A stretch of DNA of 64,000 nucleotides from Hippasteria phrygiana (lineage: Eukaryota; Echinodermata; Asteroidea; Valvatida; Goniasteridae). Within the stretch, counting starts at the first letter, position 1, and each line of letters starts with the position of its first letter. Below the pieces are notes generated by a model, which was not told the origin of the DNA, did no database searches, and saw nothing but the letters and a program-made list of their open reading frames with translations. A program made the translations under genes and the position numbers. The stretch is from the NCBI GenBank assembly GCA_037893225.1, contig JAZGUH010000261.1:2294001-2358000 (forward strand). Direction: 5' to 3'. Below, one piece after another: positions 19,738 through 30,122 of the stretch.

Positions 19738-20681
19738 TGTTATATTCGCTGACCTAGTACATGTATTGAGTACCAGAGTTAATTCTTTGGAGTTGGTCAG
19801 GAGTAAAAAGTAACCTAATTATTCATCCTTCAGCCGTACACGTATAGACCGAATGCGGGTAATACGTAATACTCTATTGTAGTAACTTTCTGGTACACTT
19901 TCTAGTACACGTATAGACCGAATGCGGGTAATACATAATACTCTATTGTAGTAACTTTCTAGTACACTTTGTTAAAACTCGTTCAATGGTGTGACAATTA
20001 ACCCCTTATAAACCTGGGCGTGAGGTTTGCACGCCAGAGCTGTTACTTCTGTTACATGGGCGTGCCGTCGCTGCCGCTCTCCAGTCGATTTCATAAGCAC
20101 GCCCTGACGCTGCTCGACGGGGTGTTACATCTTAACTTGAGGGGCCGGGGCCGGGGCCGCGGTCGCTACCGCGTTGCTGTCTCGTTTTGCTACGGCCTGC
20201 CTGATGTGATCAGACGTCTGCGGGATCCCACATTAAATCTCGGTACAGGAGCTGGTCCCGCTGAGTTGATGGCCTAGATCTGGGTCCAACGGCCCGTCGT
20301 CCACCGGACTTGCATCTTATTGCCGGTTCCACACTCCTTGCGGGACTTGAGACCTTGAGCTCTACCGATGCCTGCCTGACCATGTCGCCTCCTGCCGTTC
20401 ATCTCTTCGTCCGCCGGCTGCCAAGTCTACCTCTCGAGCCCCTCATCATGTGTATCTTATTCGGATACCGGTATCCTATTCATTTATCTTATTAATAATG
20501 TATTTCTTAGTCGCCAGTTCGTTCACTCGATGTAAATATTCTTTTGTTTGAGGAGTAATTATTTAAATTTCGTTTAATACATTAATCTCGTCTCAGCCGT
20601 CTTATTCTTTACGGGTTTAGCCCTTGTCTGTCTTAGTTTGGCCTATTTCCTTTTACCAGTTTGATATCTGACTTCGTAACA
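19738..20681 (+). repeat. Probable 3' LTR (about 944 bp)
   Basis: It begins TGTTA directly after a polypurine tract and ends TAACA at 20677-20681, short inverted termini typical of LTRs. It contains a duplicated 69-bp U3-type repeat and a TTATAAA box at 20006-20012. The 5' LTR is outside the window, so the right end cannot be checked against it. Confidence 0.55.
19836..19971 (+). repeat. 69-bp tandem duplication in LTR U3
   Basis: Two nearly identical copies start GTACACGTATAGACCGAATG at 19836 and 19905, upstream of the TATA-like box. Their placement fits duplicated LTR enhancers. Confidence 0.85.
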
Positions 20682-21026
20682 TGCTGCCATTCGTGAAAAG
20701 GACTTTGGAATGTGCAGTTGGTTGCGCCTGGCTGATTATCTTGGGTCATCTTCCATGCTCGTGTATGTGTCCATGTACATGTAGGCCTACTTAATTATTG
20801 TAGTGGAGAACTTCTTTTGATTGCCCCAATGCCAAGATGGTTGGCCTACAGTTCACAACTGAGCAGCGAGGCTTTATGGTCAAAACCTTCCTTAGAAAAT
20901 TCACTCTGTTTGAGTGAAAAATCACTCCCACAGTGATCTGAAACTAGGGACCAGATGTTTAAGAGTGAAATTCATTCAATCGAAAAGATCGAATTTTCAC
21001 TCGAGTCGCGACTGAATTGGTTCGTT

Positions 21027-21130
21027 TTTGTCTACCAACAACCCAAGTTTGAGCTCAATCGGACCTACTGTTCTCTAGATATGGGCCCTTCAAAAACGCA
21101 TGTTTAAGATGACGTCACGTGACACGTGAT
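21027..21130 (+). repeat. Dispersed host repeat, left copy
   Basis: About 100 bp, starting GTCTACCAACAA and containing TCTAGATATGGGCCC and TGACGTCAC, recurs as reverse complement at about 52895-53025, on the other side of element 2. Confidence 0.8.
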
Positions 21131-21439
21131 GACGTCAGAGAAACATGCACGAGTTCGGTACAGGGTCTCAGTCTATGCAAACTTTCATTAAGATAGACGT
21201 CTGTTTAATGGCAAAAGTGACGTCCGCAATGAAACATGTGCATTGTCTATGGCAATTTGAAACATTTGAAAATTCATAGAAAATCAGCCGCTGACGTCAT
21301 CATGACGTCACTTCGGATTTTTCATGCTGATGACAATATCTGCCTACCCACCAATTTTCGTGACGATCGGATGTACCCTTATATCAGGCATGCAACTCTT
21401 CAATTTCCAAAAACGCGGAAAATAAAATGCGAGCGCGTG

Positions 21440-21444
21440 GCGCC
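21440..21444. repeat. Target-site duplication GCGCC, left copy (element 2)
   Basis: GCGCC abuts the AGTAGTAGAG terminus and recurs at 52499-52503 after the opposite terminus. A sixth base does not match. Confidence 0.75.
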
Positions 21445-21809
21445 AGTAGTAGAGAAGGGGATCCTAGACATAAATTTTGTTTTCTTATTTCCCTCTCCCA
21501 ATTTCTCAGAGTTTTTAAAAAACCTTTAAAAAAAAATAATAATAATTAAAAAATCTAAAATTTTCAGGAGGTTTCCCTACTTTTAAACCTCAAAATCTCA
21601 ATCTCTAACTCAAATTATAAATTCCCCCAAATTATAAATTTATAATCTCTAACTCGAAAATATAAATTCCCAAATCCTAAACTCAAATCTAAAATCTCAA
21701 ACCAAATTTGCAAATCTAAATCTCTCAGAAAACCCGAGTCAAGCTACAACTTCAAGTCCAAGAAAAAATGAAAAAAATTATTTAGTTTAAAGAATAAAAT
21801 AGTTATCTA

Positions 21810-21816
21810 TTATAAA
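21810..21816 (+). promoter_or_regulatory. TTATAAA start-proximal motif of element 2 PolB (left arm)
   Basis: TTATAAA, one G, then ATG at 21818. The same context is kept in the right arm before the ATG at 51939 (- strand). Confidence 0.5.
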
Positions 21817-21817
21817 G

Positions 21818-24800
21818 ATGGAAAACATAATTATACCCGCAACGGGTTACACGCGTTGGACAAAAAACGATCTGAAAAAATACATCGACAAATATACCCT
21901 CACGTTGGGCCCACCAACCGGACGCGATGGCGCGTATATCAGACGAGACTTTCTATCGGCCATAAAAAGGAACGAAGCGCTATATAACAATTTGCGATCC
22001 AAGTCTAAAGAATCATTAGAACATTTAATCACCGATAAACATATTCCACTGGGCGAACCAACGGGGAAAAGGGGTCAGTACACTAAAAAAGATTTAGAAT
22101 CTGCCATACGACGATACTATAAAAAACCCGATGAAAAACTTGTTCCCTTAGATTTTAGCGAAACAGCTCCGAGACCATTCAAAAATTATTTACGTAATTA
22201 CGAGATGAATATCGACAGAATTCTCGTAGATCCTATAGCATTTTTTAACGAAAACAAACTTAAAATCATAGACGAATTGAAAGAAACGCTAAACGAATTT
22301 AGAAGCTTTAAATTTCAACTCGCATTTAAAGTTACGTTGAGAAAGTATAATCACGTAAACGACACTTTTACCGAAGTCACGAGCATGTTTTGTGGTTTTC
22401 AATCAGTCGTATTAAACGAAGGCGGAATAGAAAACCAAGTACAACAACAGATAGATATCATAATCGAAAAAATAGAAAAATTTCAAACAAACGGAAGCGG
22501 TTGGGTCATTTACGATTTAAAGGCGCTCTACATCAACGTTTCTAAATATCAACCGATAAGAGGCAGTTCTTATATCCCATTACCCCCTCACATAGCCCTT
22601 AAACACGCAGTCGTCAATGTAAAAAATATAGACCAACGATGCATAAGATGGGCGTTGGGAGCCGCTTTAGGGATATTTAAGCCCTCCGTCAAAGAATCGA
22701 TTAAAAACAACTCCAACTTTAAAATTCACTTTGATCAAACTTTTATCTACGAAAAAGACGACGATGGCTTAGACTTCACCGGCGTAGAGTTTCCAACCCC
22801 CATCGCAGATATCGGCAAGATCGAAAAACAAAATAATCTTTCTATAAGCGTTTTCGGTTATGGAAACAACAACATTTTCCCGCTGAGAATAACGACCGGC
22901 GATAAACCGGTCATAAATCTGTTGTTATTTTCTGAAGGAAACAATAATCATTACTGTTGGATAAAAAACCTAGACCGTTTATTGTCTAAAGAAACTAAAC
23001 ATAAAGAACGCAAATATTTTTGCGTGTGGTGTTTGCAACATTTTAGTAGGCAAGATATTTTAGACAGACACGAGATAGATTGTAGGGGTGTTAGCCAAAC
23101 CCCGGCTTTAGCGGTATTACCCGACTCAACCAACAACATTCTAAAGTTCAAAAACTTTAAAAAATAAACAACCGGTACCTTTTACTATATACGCGGACTT
23201 TGAAAGTATCTTAGTACCACTACAAACCCCAGATAAAAAAACGTTCACTATACAAAGACTCGTGAACATGAAGCATGCGGCTACGCATATATCATAATCG
23301 GGCCCGACGGGCAAGTCTTGGACTCGCCCAAAACTTATAGAGGGGCAGATGCAACATCAGATTTCTTATACAGTTTAACTCTAGAGAAAGCTAGAATCAA
23401 CGAGATATTTGAACGGCGCAAAGATATGATTTTTACCCCGCAAGATAAAATCGATTATGAAAAGGCTAAAGACTGTTGGATTTGCGGGTATTCTCTCGGC
23501 CGTAAAGAAAATACTTGCGAATGCGAATGTCCGGAACAAATTGGAGAAGAATTTGATTGCGAACCTAAATACTACTCTCTAGACATAAAAACTCCGAAAG
23601 AACTACTAACACTCATCAAAGACGGAGGAATAAAATTGGGAAAACCTAGTGGAAAAAGAGGCCAGCACCTTAAAAAGGACTTGCTACGCGCCATATGGTA
23701 CCATCCTAAACCTAGAAGATTTCAAAGAGCCGATGTAGACAAAAATAATCCGAAAAGTAAACATCCTCTAATATTTTGTGAGTTGTGTGATAAAGAGATA
23801 TACGCGTTTAGAAAATGTAGAGATCATTGCCACATCACTGGTAAGTACAGAGGAGCCGCTCATATGTGCTGTAACTTAAAATTACAAATAAAATCCGGAG
23901 TAACGCCAATCCCAGTCATTATTCATAATTTAGAAAATTACGACGCTCATTTGATCATGCAGAGTATTTCGAAAACCTGCGGAAAACTAAAGTGTATAGC
24001 TAAAACGTCCGAAAAATACATTTCATTTTCGGTAGGCCAACTCAAATTTTTAGATTCGTGTCATTTCTTAGCCACGTCGTTAGAAAAACTAGTAGCCGCC
24101 TGTCCGAGAGAAGCGTTTAGAACTATCGATAAAGCGCTAGTGCCAGCCGACCCCGCTAAACGCGATCTTTTAATTAAGAAAGGTGTATATCCGTACGAGT
24201 ACATGGATGATTTTGAACGATTTAACGAAACCAAACTTCCCGATAAACGTCATTTTTATAGCGGTCTAACCGATTCCGATATAAGCGACTCGGACGACGA
24301 ACACGCTAAAAAAGTATGGCAAACTTTTGACATTAAAGACTTGGGTGAATATCACGACCTCTACGTACGTATTGGCCGATGTAAACTCCTCAAAAAAAGT
24401 TCGGAAATTCAAGTTTGACTGACGATTTCTCTCTTGTTTCCAACTCCTTTTCCTTGAATTTGATATCATTGGGAAGCCCTGTTATTCTTCTTTACAATGA
24501 TGTATCATTTGTTATGATTAAGCAATTGAGGGATGTGCAGCACAGCTGAATATGGGGGTGGGTGTAAAGTGAAATGTTACAAAATGCATTGATATTGTAA
24601 AAAAGTGTATTGACTCTTGCTGTTAGGAGTTGTTTGGAGGATTGGTGTGTCTTGAATGATTCTCTGCTTACTAACCAATATTTAAAGGTTGTAAGCTTTA
24701 AATGTGTTAATGTGCTTGCGTTTCAAACAGAGTAAAAGAATTTGTCATTCTCTGCACTCTGTAACAAGAAGTCTCTCTCACAGTACAATGCAACACTCTA

Positions 24801-26676
24801 TCACTAACAAAAGCAAAAACAAGACGTAAGGAAAGTCTTTCTTTTCTGGTTTAATCATTCAACAGTTTCTTCATTGAACAATGTTAAGTCAAGAGCCTCG
24901 GTAGCGGGTGGACGATCCGAATGCAGCCACAACAGCCTGGCATTGGGGCAATCAAAAGAAGTTCTCCACTACATACTGTTCACGAGCCGGGTCACACGTT
25001 GCTGTGGGATGGCGTCCCATTCATCAGTCAGGATCTGTTGCAGATCTGTTGCACATTCCCATCCTCCAAGCAAAAGGGGAATACACTTTTGGACAATAGC
25101 AATGCATTTTGTAACATTTCACTTTACACCCACCCCCATATTCAGCTGTGCTGCACATCCCCAAAGTGCTTAATCATAACAAATGACACATCATTGTAAA
25201 GAAGAATAACAGGGCTTTCCAATGATACAAAATTAAAGGAAAAGGAGAAATCGTCTGTCAAACTTGAGTTTCCGAACTTTTTTGAGGAGTTTATTATTAT
25301 TGACCGATGTGTTTGAAAACTTTAGAAAACTCTGTATAGTAAATTACGGATTAGATCCGTGCCATTATTTCACATTACCCGGTCTAAGTTGGGACGCTTT
25401 ATTAAAACACTCGAAAGTCAAATTAGAACTCTTGACCGATATAGATCAGCATTTATTCATAGAGAAAGGAACCAGAGGGGGAATATCTAGCGTGGGTAGT
25501 ACTCGCTATGCCGAGGCTAATAACGAGTATCTAAAAGATTACGATCCCGATAAACCCAACTCGTATATTTCGTATCTAGATGCCAACAATTTGTACGGTT
25601 GGGCCATGTCTCAACCATTACCGTACGCAGATTTTAGGTGGATTGACCAACAAAAATTACCCCTGTTTACCACCGAATATATATTGTCTCTAGCCGACGA
25701 CTCTTTTTGGGGTTATATTTTTGAAGTGGATTTAGACTATCCAAAACATTTACACGACTTACACAACGGTTATCCTTTAGCACCCGTAAACCAAGTCATA
25801 CCTTTAGAATCGATGAGTCCTGATCAGCTAGACTTAATGGAAAAAACAGACTCACAACCGTCGAATGAAACTAAGTTGGTGGCGACGGGCGGACCAAGAA
25901 AGAATTACGTAACTCATTATAGAAATCTAAAATTTGACTTGCTTCACGGGCTAGTTATAACCCGAGTACATAGGGTTTTAAAGTTTACTCAAGCGCCTTG
26001 GATGAAATCTTACATCGATAAAAATACCCAACTCAGAAAAGAAGCTAAGTCTGATTTCGAAAAAGACGTTTCTAAATTGATGAACAACTCGGTATTTGGC
26101 AAAACTATGGAAGATGTTAGAAAGCGAATGGACGCTCACTTGTTAAGAGCCCACGAAGAAACTAAAATTCGTAAATTGATAGCCAAACCAAATTACAACA
26201 GCAGGATAATTTTTGAACGCTGCGATCTATTAATGATAAACATGTATAAAACTCAAGTTCTTTTAAACAAACCCGTCTATTGCGGTATGAGTATTTTAGA
26301 CCTTAGTAAACTTTTAATGTACGAATTTTATTACGATAAACTAAAAGTAAAATACAAAGACAAAGTCGATTTGATTTATACCGATACGGACTCGTTGCTC
26401 TTACGTATTGAAACTGAAGACCTATACAAAGACATGGAAAAAGACAAAGAATTATACGACTTGTCGAATTATCCGAAAGACCACTTTTTATACGACGATT
26501 CTAATAAGAAAATAATAGGTAAGTTCAAGGACGAATGTGGTGGAAAACCGATCAAAGAAGTGGTTTGTATCAGATCAAAAATGTACTCCATTTTTATGGA
26601 CGATGGGGAAAATATTAAGAAATCAAAAGGAGTCAGAAGGTACGTCGTTTCAAACGAGATAACTTATCAAGATTAT
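21818..26676 (+). pseudogene. Family B DNA polymerase, element 2 left arm (multiply broken)
   Basis: It is the same polymerase type as in element 1. Two N-terminal SAP/HeH-like repeats (KKYIDKY..LGPPTGR; ITDKHIPLGEPTGKRGQ) and a third inside the protein (IKDGGIKLGKPSGKRGQ) are visible. Exo I (YADFES, about 23195), an endonuclease VII-like insert (CELCDK...DHCHITG..RG, about 23780-23880), Exo II (NLENYDAH, about 23930), motif A (DANNLYGWAM, about 25580), motif B (NNSVFGK, about 26085) and motif C (YTDTDS, about 26378) are all present. The frame is broken near 23160 and near 23250-23310, by a 4-bp duplication near 24367, and by the Tc1-like element at 24384-25291. The C-terminus is deleted. This copy is a dead gene. 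Confidence 0.88.
24384..25291. mobile_element. 908-bp non-autonomous Tc1/mariner-type element with about 220-bp TIRs
   Basis: The ends AACTCCTCAAAAAA / TTTTTTGAGGAGTT are inverted, and similarity runs about 220 bp inward. TA at 24382-24383 and 25292-25293 is the duplicated target. The uninterrupted right arm of element 2 shows a single TA at this site. The interior on the - strand (about 24960-25060) reads a Tc1-like transposase tail (EWDAIPQQ..TRLVNSM), so this is an internally deleted transposon. It splits the left-arm PolB. Confidence 0.85.
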
Positions 26677-27124
26677 CTCGTGGTGTATCGAACATTTCGG
26701 CAGACGTAATCTAGCGCCTAAATCGTGTTTAATTTGTGGCTATGGAACTAGGTCACGTAATCAACTTTGTATGAATCATTCTACGAAAGGAAAACACCGG
26801 CTACAACTCATCGAAAATATGGCTAAAACTAGGTATAAAAGAGTTATAAAAGAACTCGATATAAAATTTAACCCCGAAAAACGTCGATGTTCTTGGTTAC
26901 TTTGTAGTAGCCCAAACCGCTGTAATAAGTCAACTGCCAAGTCTGACCCTATATATTGCTCTTTACACGCGTATCGATTTAAAAAAGTCGGTAGAGCCTA
27001 AGAGCCCTGTAATATCTGCGGTCGCGGTACTTTTTCTAAAAACGGTAGTTGCACCGAGTGTAATAAAATTAAGCACCGTGGCTTTAAAGCTTGCCCAATC
27101 AGATATAATAAGTCTAAGATATAA
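26677..27124 (+). pseudogene. Cys-rich zinc-binding-like ORF, left-arm copy (5' deleted, one stop)
   Basis: Copy of the right-arm ORF at 30123-30623. It lacks about the first 20 codons through the 270-bp deletion that joins it to PolB, and it has an in-frame TAA at about 27000 where the right arm reads Leu. The remaining CxxC/CxxxH clusters are conserved. Confidence 0.75.
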
Positions 27125-27273
27125 CTAGTCTTTATGTTAAATTTGCTGTTTAGCTAGCTGATAATTGCGTAGTTAGTTGATATCTAGACGTTTTTAAATT
27201 TCTGCTGTATAGATATACAACTAGATTTATTAAAAAATTTAAACGTATAAACGTATAAACGAATATTTATAAA
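27125..27273. other. Intergenic spacer before clamp gene
   Basis: A/T-rich, with TTTCTGCTGTATAGATATACA at about 27199-27219. The same half-palindromic motif recurs near 30040 (arm copy) and as a full palindrome, TGCTGTATAGATATACAGCA, near 52071 in the terminal non-coding DNA. It may be a regulatory or replication motif of this virus. Confidence 0.5.
27267..27273 (+). promoter_or_regulatory. TTATAAA abutting the clamp gene ATG
   Basis: TTATAAA-ATG with no gap, as at 14821 and 16283 of element 1, although the genes are unrelated. Confidence 0.55.
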
Positions 27274-28032
27274 ATGACCAGCAACATTTTTAGCGTAACC
27301 ATCAAGAGCGGTTATGTTATAAAATCTATCGTAAATATGCTGGGCTCCTTTATGCAAAAGACTCAGTTTAAAATCGACGATACGGGGTTGTATCACGTCT
27401 ATTACGATGAAAATACGAGTATTTATGTAGATATCGCTCTTCCTAGAGATCAGTTTTCAAAATTTAATTACTACGAGAAAGAGCCTATCTATTTCTTTTT
27501 AAATTTGAAACACCTACAAAAAATTACCAAGAGTATAAAACGTAAAGAATCTGTAAATTTAAAAATGAGCGACGATTATTTATCTATTACCGTTTATAAC
27601 GACTGTAATAGTTCGAAGGTATACACAATAGTAGTCGGGAGAATTAGAGATTGCGAAGCGATTCAAATTCCAAGCAAAGAATCTTATTATAACGCCCAAG
27701 TCGTAGAAAGTAAATGCTTTTCTAAAATCAAAAATATGATAAGCATGAGTAAATCGGTAGACTTGCGTATACATAAAAACTACCTGGCTATAAGTTGTAA
27801 AGAGGGTCAACTATATAGCTCTTGTCTTAAAATTGGGAAAAAGGACTATAAACCGTTGTATAACTATACGTTCGATAGCAAAAACTTTGCCGTCGTATTA
27901 AAAATGTGTAATTTAGAAAAACAGATTCAAATATTTGCCCCAAAAGATGAAGACGACCCTCTTAAATTGACAATATTAGCCGGTAATTTAGGAGTCGTAA
28001 CTTTGTATATAAAAGGACTAGCTATTTCATAG
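27274..28032 (+). CDS. PCNA-like DNA sliding clamp
   Basis: The product is 252 aa, close to the 255-265 aa of PCNA. The layout matches two clamp domains. An N-terminal helix (SGYVIKSIVNMLGSFMQ) leads into FKIDDTGLYHVYYDENTSIYV, comparable to the W-D-I-S-x-S-G-V...D-x-S-H-V block. Then come LNLKHLQKITKSIKRKESVNLKMSDDYLSI, comparable to the GVNLxxMSKILK...ITL segment, an interdomain connector, and a second domain repeating the pattern. It ends in LTILAGNLGVVTLYIKG, like the final β-strands of PCNA. Clamps tether polymerases to DNA, and protein-primed polymerases usually do without one, so it is unusual here. The frame is intact. The 3' end overlaps the convergent VLTF3-like gene by 11 bp. The assignment is by pattern and not by a search. 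Confidence 0.72.
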   Translation: MTSNIFSVTIKSGYVIKSIVNMLGSFMQKTQFKIDDTGLYHVYYDENTSIYVDIALPRDQFSKFNYYEKEPIYFFLNLKHLQKITKSIKRKESVNLKMSDDYLSITVYNDCNSSKVYTIVVGRIRDCEAIQIPSKESYYNAQVVESKCFSKIKNMISMSKSVDLRIHKNYLAISCKEGQLYSSCLKIGKKDYKPLYNYTFDSKNFAVVLKMCNLEKQIQIFAPKDEDDPLKLTILAGNLGVVTLYIKGLAIS

Positions 28033-28929
28033 GGATCAATTTCCAACCTAGGTACTCGAAAGCTTTCATCATAGCTTCTTCGTGTTCTTCTTCTTTGACT
28101 TTTGTTTTTATTATGTAAAAATCGCTCTTTTTACACTTATAAGAATTTTTTTGTAATAATTTATAAAGCTTGTAATTTACGCTCAGCGAATTTATTCTAT
28201 TCGTGTAGTTTACTTTTCTCAAAGCTTCTTCTAATTTGTCAAAATCTACCAATAAACGATCGACATAATCCGATATATCTGGACATTTCCTTTTTGTAAT
28301 TAAATTATAAATTAAATTTATATCGTCGTAAAAACTACCCAGGCCGTTTTCTGACAAAAACATATAAACTTGGTCTTTAGTTATACAATTTTTAGACGCT
28401 AAATTAGAACAAAGTTTATGTTGTACGATTTCTCTTTCTATAGTTTCAATAACTTTACAAATTTTAAAACAGTTTACATTTTGATCTCCCTGAAACTTTT
28501 TTATGGCGTCTTTAAAATGGCCCTTGCGAGTATGCGTATATTTATTCGATAAATTTACTCAATCTACATCTTTAAAACTAGAACAGAAATCTATGTCTCG
28601 TTCCGTTTTACATACCGCGCAGTATATACCGGCGTCGTCTTCGATAAAATTATTACTGCCGCATACGCAAGATATCGGTTGGCTCTTTAACAATGTTAAA
28701 TCGATGTCTATATATCTCGACGCAATCAGTAAATAGGCTCGTCTTATTTTTTTTGTCTTTTGTCTGAATCGTTTTTATAACTGAGAGACTTTATATAACC
28801 GCCGTTTTCCCACAGGTCTAAAATTTCGCAAGTTTGCCAGATAAAACAAAATTGTTGATGACTCGATAAATTGTTTCGAATTTTAAAATGTAAATTAACG
28901 ATATCTATGGTAGCATCAATTTCCCCCAT
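28022..28929 (-). pseudogene. VLTF3-like late transcription factor (one frameshift, one stop)
   Basis: The C-terminal segment (28022-28363) ends with a block DFYIIKTKVKEEEHEEAMMKAFEYLGWKLIP. This matches the conserved poxvirus/NCLDV VLTF3 C-terminus (F-x-x-LKT...H-D...LGW-x-F-I-P). Upstream in the same frame are a HF.DAIKKFQGDQN block, typical of VLTF3 cores, and two zinc-type pairs, CVCG (about 28664) and CAVC (about 28615). The frame is broken by TGA at 28559-28561 and by a shift at a T8 run (28747-28754) that separates the N-terminal 60 codons (start chosen at MGEIDAT, 28929). In large DNA viruses VLTF3 switches on late genes. It converges on the clamp gene. I am fairly confident of the family, less of the exact start. 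Confidence 0.7.
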
Positions 28930-29071
28930 TTTAAAATTCAATTAACAACTTTTTATAACGTTAAACGAAAACTCTTCACCAGAATCGTTTGTAGCGGTTG
29001 TCTGGCTTGTAAAGTTTAAACGTTAACTTTTTAAATTATAGCGAACAAAAAATGAGCGATATAGTAGATTC
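28930..29071. other. Upstream region of the VLTF3-like gene
   Basis: A/T-rich. On the - strand, TTATAAAAAG lies about 30 nt before the ATG at 28929. No gene is seen between here and the minisatellite. Confidence 0.5.
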
Positions 29072-29789
29072 TCTGAACTATAGATGAACTATAGATAACT
29101 AATAGATGAACTACAGATGGCCGATAGATGAACTATAGATGAACTATAGATGAACTATAGATGAACTATAGATAACTAATAGATGAACTACAGATGGCTG
29201 ATAGATGAACTGATAGATGAACTATAGATGAACTATAGATGAACTATAGATGAACTATAGATGAACTATAGATGAACTATGGATGAACTATAGAAAACTA
29301 ATAGATGAACTATAGATGAACTATAGATAACTGATAGATGAACTACAGATGGCTGATAGATGAACTATAGATAACTGATAGATAACTGATAGATAACTGA
29401 TAGATGAACTATAGATAACTGATAGATGAACTATAGATGAACTATAGATGAACTATAGATGCACTATAGATAACTGATAGATGAACTATAGATGAACTAT
29501 AGATAACTGATAGATGAACTATAGATGAACTATAGATAACTAATAGATGAACTATAGATAACTAATAGATGAACTGATAGATGAACTATAGATAACTAAT
29601 AGATGAACTATAGATGAACTATAGATAACTAATAGATGAACTATAGATGACCTATAGATAACTAATAGATGAACTATAGATGAACTATAGATAACTAATA
29701 GATGAACTATAGATAACTGATAGATGAACTACAGATGGCTGATAGATGAACTATAGATGAACTATAGATGAACTATAGATGAACTATAG
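29072..29789. repeat. 11-bp minisatellite (ATAGATGAACT and variants), about 720 bp
   Basis: Variants ATAGATGAACT, ATAGATAACTA, ATAGATAACTG and ACAGATGGCTG alternate in irregular higher-order order. It has no constant spacers and direct repeats, so it is not CRISPR-like. It fills the centre of the palindrome and directly abuts the truncated clamp gene copy. Confidence 0.95.
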
Positions 29790-29973
29790 AAAACTGATCT
29801 CTAGGAAGAGCGATATCTACATAAATACTCGTATTTTCATCGTAATAAACGTGATACAACCCCGTATCGTCGATTTTAAACTGAGTCTTTTGCATAAAGG
29901 AGCCCAGCATATTTACGATAGATTTTATAACATAACCGCTCTTGATGGTTACGCTAAAAATGTTGCTGGTCAT
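29789..29973 (-). pseudogene. Truncated copy of the PCNA-like clamp gene (first about 62 codons)
   Basis: Identical start and TTATAAA-ATG context to 27274. Homology stops after the codons for RDQFS, at GAAAACT, where the minisatellite begins. The few residues read after that come from the repeat. Confidence 0.9.
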
Positions 29974-30122
29974 TTTATAAATATTCGTTTATACGTTTAT
30001 ACGTTTACATTTTTAAATAAATCTAGTTGTTTATCTATACAGCAGAAATTTAAAAACGTCTAGATATCAACTAACTACGCAATTATCAGCTAGCTAAACA
30101 GCAAATTTAACATAAAGACTAG

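Larger units (their letters stand above)
1..20681 (+). mobile_element. Gmr1-like Ty3/Gypsy LTR retrotransposon, 5' truncated by window edge, split by element 1
   Basis: The domain order read along the + strand is gag, CCHC knuckle, aspartic protease, integrase, then reverse transcriptase and RNase H. Integrase lying before RT is the Ty1/copia-like order known in Ty3/Gypsy only from the Gmr1-like group; the RT and RNase H motifs are of Ty3/Gypsy type. The 5' LTR and gag start lie left of base 1. The element is interrupted at 2501-17373 by Polinton element 1. A candidate 3' LTR follows at 19738-20681. Both coding halves are long and open, so the copy was probably young when the Polinton landed. 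Confidence 0.8.
20682..21444. other. Flanking host DNA between retrotransposon and element 2
   Basis: No gene is seen. About 35 bp at 20803-20837 matches, in inverted orientation, the interior of the Tc1/mariner-like element at about 24937-24971. Bases 21027-21130 match 52895-53025 inverted (a dispersed host repeat with TGACGTCA sites). Confidence 0.6.
21445..27458 (+). repeat. Element 2 left inverted arm
   Basis: Matches the reverse complement of 29789-52498 (less nested elements) at high identity. Visible differences are shorter terminal non-coding DNA, the mariner-like insertion, a 4-bp CGTA duplication near 24367, and an approximately 270-bp deletion fusing the PolB end to the Cys-rich ORF near 26676. 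Confidence 0.85.

Noticed and set aside
20020..20277. 85-aa ORF with Arg-Gly run
   Set aside because: Lies within the probable LTR and arises from a GC-rich (GGGGCC)n stretch; no coding evidence.
24874..25199. Three overlapping + strand ORFs inside the Tc1-like element
   Set aside because: The real coding remnant is a transposase tail on the - strand.
29072..29789. Possible CRISPR-like array
   Set aside because: Units are contiguous 11-bp variants with no unique spacers, in an animal genome context. It is a minisatellite.
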